A stretch of DNA of 64,000 bases, from contig JAECUM010092835.1 of the NCBI GenBank assembly GCA_016617855.1, forward strand, positions 186,001 to 250,000, in the 5' to 3' direction. Source of the stretch: Megalonaias nervosa (Eukaryota > Mollusca > Bivalvia > Unionida > Unionidae). A program made the position numbers and the translations under genes. Under the pieces are notes generated by a model. It did not search any database, was not told where the DNA came from, and saw only the letters and a program-made list of their open reading frames with translations. Of this stretch, positions 1 through 64,000 are shown piece after piece (position 1 is the first letter of the stretch; the number at the start of each line of letters is the position of its first letter).

Positions 1-171
1 ATCAGGAAACTTTAAACATTGTGCCAATGGGGGTTGTTTCTTTAAAATCTCTTGGCAGCAATAATTTTAAAACTGATTTTTCACTGGGTAGCAAAACCAT
101 GAAACCGGCTGTGAATCTGCTACTTGCTAGTGGGATTCTGAACCCCAGTTAAAGGCCAAGACTGTACCTAC

Positions 172-61476
<61,305 letters not shown>

Positions 61477-62439
61477 CTGAAAATAAAATTAAATATAAAA
61501 AAATATTATTATATCTTAAGGAATAAAAAAACTGACATAGTTTGATAACGTATAATGCTCAATATCACTTACATTTTATGCATTGGACATTGGCTCTATA
61601 TTTCTAAAAGCATGAATATGAGCAATGTATACAGAACAAGTTTGTCTGTCTGTCTGTCCAGCAATTTGTTAAATCTGTTAGAACATCTTATTCATATAAC
61701 TGATCTAAGGATCTTAAGTAGATTGTGTTGAAAACTGGCAGGCACTTAGAATGCGACTGTCCTAAAACAAATTTTGACTTCAGCAAGATGGTTTTTTGTA
61801 CTATTAACTCATTAACCCCCCAGAGATTCTTTTCATTTTCACCAAAATGGGGGTAGGAAACACACTTTGGTGGTTACTTCTGAATACATCCAAATAATTT
61901 GATTCCAAGTGATTTTTTGTTTAACTGGATGCCTAGTCATGTTAGAAACATCATTTCTCATTGGCTATTTTGCTTGGGCATGTGCAGAAGCATGCATCCT
62001 TTTTTTTTGTTTTTTGCTTATTAGACCCATCATTTTTGTGTCCTGGCTACTTTTTACTCCAAATCCCCAACTTATCCTACTTTTTGCAAAGTTTCACCTG
62101 TCTATCTGTACTTCAGACTAGTCTGCCTTAAATCCCAGGCCAAAATGTCAAAAAGTCCCAACACAAAATCAGATTCTGACAATGGGCAAATTTTGGGTGT
62201 AAAAAAAATGGGGTCTCAAAAAATATGTTTTTCCCTCTGTAATTTTTTAATGCAAGTAGAAAGTCCAGATAATCTGGTATCATTGTAGAGCTACATCATT
62301 CTACTTGTCTGTAATACCACCAACTTTGGTGTATCTTAAATGAACTTGACGTTACAGAGCTCAGAAGTAGGGTGCAACCTTATGATGAATAAATGTGGAG
62401 ACAGGGGTTAATGACTTAATCAGAACAATTCAAAACTCT
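61477..62439. other. Cav1 intron upstream of the IS6 exon, nothing recognised
   Basis: Searched on the minus strand for the preceding domain I pore exon (a TMEGW-like peptide). None was seen, so that exon lies beyond 64000. Confidence 0.55.
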
Positions 62440-62548
62440 AGCTGGCTACAGTAAGATTTCTTTGCTTCACGTTCTTAAAGGAGTTGTGTACAAGTATTGA
62501 GGATGATAACTGTGGCCTACTTTTGAACCTAATGAAAAAAATTTTGTC
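62440..62548. repeat. 109-bp direct repeat, left copy (flanks SINE)
   Basis: Starts AGCTGGCTACAGTAAGATTT and ends AAAAAAATTTTGTC. It matches 62854-62962 with two transition differences. Confidence 0.95.
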
Positions 62549-62853
62549 CGGTGGCTTAGTGGTAAAGCGTCCGCCTTGCATATGGGAGGTCGTGGGTTCG
62601 AACCTTGGCCGAGTCATACCAAAGACATTTAAACATGGTACTAACAGCTGCATTGCCTCAGAATTAAGAGGTTAGTGTTAGGACTGGTTGGCCTGGTGTC
62701 AGGATAATGTGACGGGGTGGGACATCATGCTACATGTCTGCAGCATGATGCCCCAGTGCTAAACATCACTATAAACTGTCATATTGCAGACATCGTAGCA
62801 ATATGACTGAAAAACTGTTAAAATTTACATTAAAAACCTAAATCACACACACC
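62549..62853 (+). mobile_element. tRNA-derived SINE family S, plus-strand copy
   Basis: The tRNA-like head has an A box in GTGGCTTAGTGGTAAAGCG (from 62551) and a B box GGGTTCGAACC (about 62594-62604). The body carries GGTTAGTGTTAGGACTGGTT and GGCCTGGTGTCAGGATAATG, and the tail is AATCACACACAC. It lies exactly between two 109-bp direct repeats. Confidence 0.92.
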
Positions 62854-62962
62854 AGCTGGCTACAGTAAGATTTCTTTGCTTCACATTCTTAAAGGAGTTG
62901 TGTACAAGTATTGGGGATGATAACTGTGGCCTACTTTTGAACCTAATGAAAAAAATTTTGTC
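62854..62962. repeat. 109-bp direct repeat, right copy (flanks SINE)
   Basis: Second copy of 62440-62548. The two differences are CACATTC for CACGTTC and ATTGGGG for ATTGAGG. Confidence 0.95.
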
Positions 62963-63382
62963 ATGACAAAGAAATACATATACTAACATGTTGATTGATG
63001 CTTGCATTAGAAACTATTCTAACATGATGATATTAGGTAGAATGAAATACTGGTGAATGTTAAAATATAATCAAATGACAAAACTGGTATAGACTGTTTG
63101 AAAATGAAGGACATGCCCCTGTTCAAAACAGGTGGCTGTTTTCCTTATGTTTCAGAAATATTTTTGAGCAAATTTCCAGACAAAACTTATTCTGGTAGAC
63201 ACACTCACTGATTTAAGATGTCTGTAACTCTGTGCACTGAACTATAAGGTGACCATAAAACATTCAAAAAGACTCTGCAAAGTAGAAATTTTCATGACCC
63301 TAATATTGTATCACCATGTTTTTACTATATCATAGGGAGTATCACAGTTTGAGTGATTGCGATGAATGATTATCTGCAGGGT

Positions 63383-63562
63383 GCACTGAAAAAATGTTAC
63401 TTCACAAGATAATGGTTTCAACTCATGGCACTGAAAAAATGTTACTTGACAAGATAATGGTTTCAACTCATGGCACTGAAAAAATGTTACTTGACAAGAT
63501 AATGGTTTCAACTCATGGCACTGAAAAAATGTTACTTGACAAGATAATGGTTTCAACTCATG
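63383..63562. repeat. 45-bp minisatellite x4
   Basis: The unit GCACTGAAAAAATGTTACTT followed by GACAAGATAATGGTTTCAAC and TCATG occurs four times with a single change (TTCACAAG in the first). Both strands stay open because 45 is divisible by three. Confidence 0.95.
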
Positions 63563-64000
63563 GAAAATTATTTTTTCCCCCATTGATGACTGCCTGAAGA
63601 CTGTTGCCATTAATACGTGACAAACACGGATTGATTGAAATGTACTAATGCTAAGGATGCAGCCAATTTTGTTAAACATCTTTTTCTGTATTAGTGTAAT
63701 GCACTGCAGTGAATCAGAAAGGATTTATGTATCTTAAATCTCAATGATCTATACTTTTTGCCAAGATCTTTGTCACACTGAACCCATCAATACATTGCAA
63801 TAGAAATACAAGCTACCATTGTTAGCAACTGCCCAGTACATAGCATGCGAGAGACTTGAGAATTTTACTGGACCTTAATTACATCTATAACATCTACTTA
63901 TGCAGAAGTAGTATATATAGTATATATAGAAAATATATGTAGTATATATAGAAAATATTGTGTATATATATATACTACATACATATCATAAATATCAATA
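63563..64000. other. Intronic sequence ending in a TA-rich repeat
   Basis: No gene was seen. From about 63910 the sequence is a repeated AGTATATATAG / GAAAATAT pattern running into (TA)n. Confidence 0.6.

Noticed and set aside
62551..62620. Possible tRNA gene from its A and B boxes
   Set aside because: The arms do not form a full cloverleaf, and the sequence continues into a SINE body shared with 45075-45381.
63311..63679. A 122-residue minus-strand open frame with a 15-residue repeat (ELKPLSCQVTFFQCH)
   Set aside because: It is a translation of the 45-bp minisatellite. No splice context, start context or conserved domain supports a gene.

Overview
The window is AT-rich, intron- and repeat-dense animal nuclear DNA. 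The organism is probably a marine lophotrochozoan, perhaps a mollusc. This rests on an invertebrate-type L-type calcium channel, tRNA-derived SINEs of a kind familiar from molluscs, and dispersed repeats built like molluscan 'pearl' elements. The species cannot be named from the sequence.

Host gene. One host gene runs across almost the whole window on the minus strand: the pore-forming alpha-1 subunit of an L-type (Cav1) voltage-gated calcium channel. Ten consecutive exons are visible between 61476 and 172. They encode domain I segment S6, the beta-subunit-binding AID, the I-II linker, all of domain II (S1-S6 with its selectivity glutamate) and the start of the II-III linker. Every splice phase agrees across the ten exons. 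Earlier exons lie beyond 64000 and later ones before 1.

Introns. The intron between the IS6 exon and the AID exon is about 38.6 kb (22795-61372) and holds most of the mobile DNA. Its centre is a 10.1-kb DNA transposon (27496-37632) with two divergent multi-exon genes: a minus-strand Tnp2/CACTA-like transposase and a plus-strand BEN-domain protein. They share a roughly 200-bp promoter region. The element has CCCCT-type termini and clusters of the palindrome TTCATGAA just inside them, and it sits inside a second pair of inverted repeats (27142-38070). A SINE and small foldback elements have inserted into it.

Other repeats. Six same-orientation 'head + tandem monomer + tail' repeats lie at 0.3-2.2, 3.5-4.4, 14.3-15.6, 20.6-21.3, 21.6-22.6 and 44.3-45.4 kb. 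Pogo/Tigger-like DNA elements occur at 12.0-13.8, 49.3-51.3 and 52.3-56.0 kb, the last with another element nested in it, and most of these abut long TA arrays. A LINE reverse-transcriptase relic lies at 18.0-19.7 kb, a second LINE fragment at 24.0-24.5 kb and a degenerate DIRS-like tyrosine-recombinase retroelement at 56.0-58.2 kb. There are also several MITEs, two copies of one SINE family (45.1 and 62.5 kb) and perfect minisatellites. No rRNA, functional tRNA, CRISPR or prokaryotic feature was seen.
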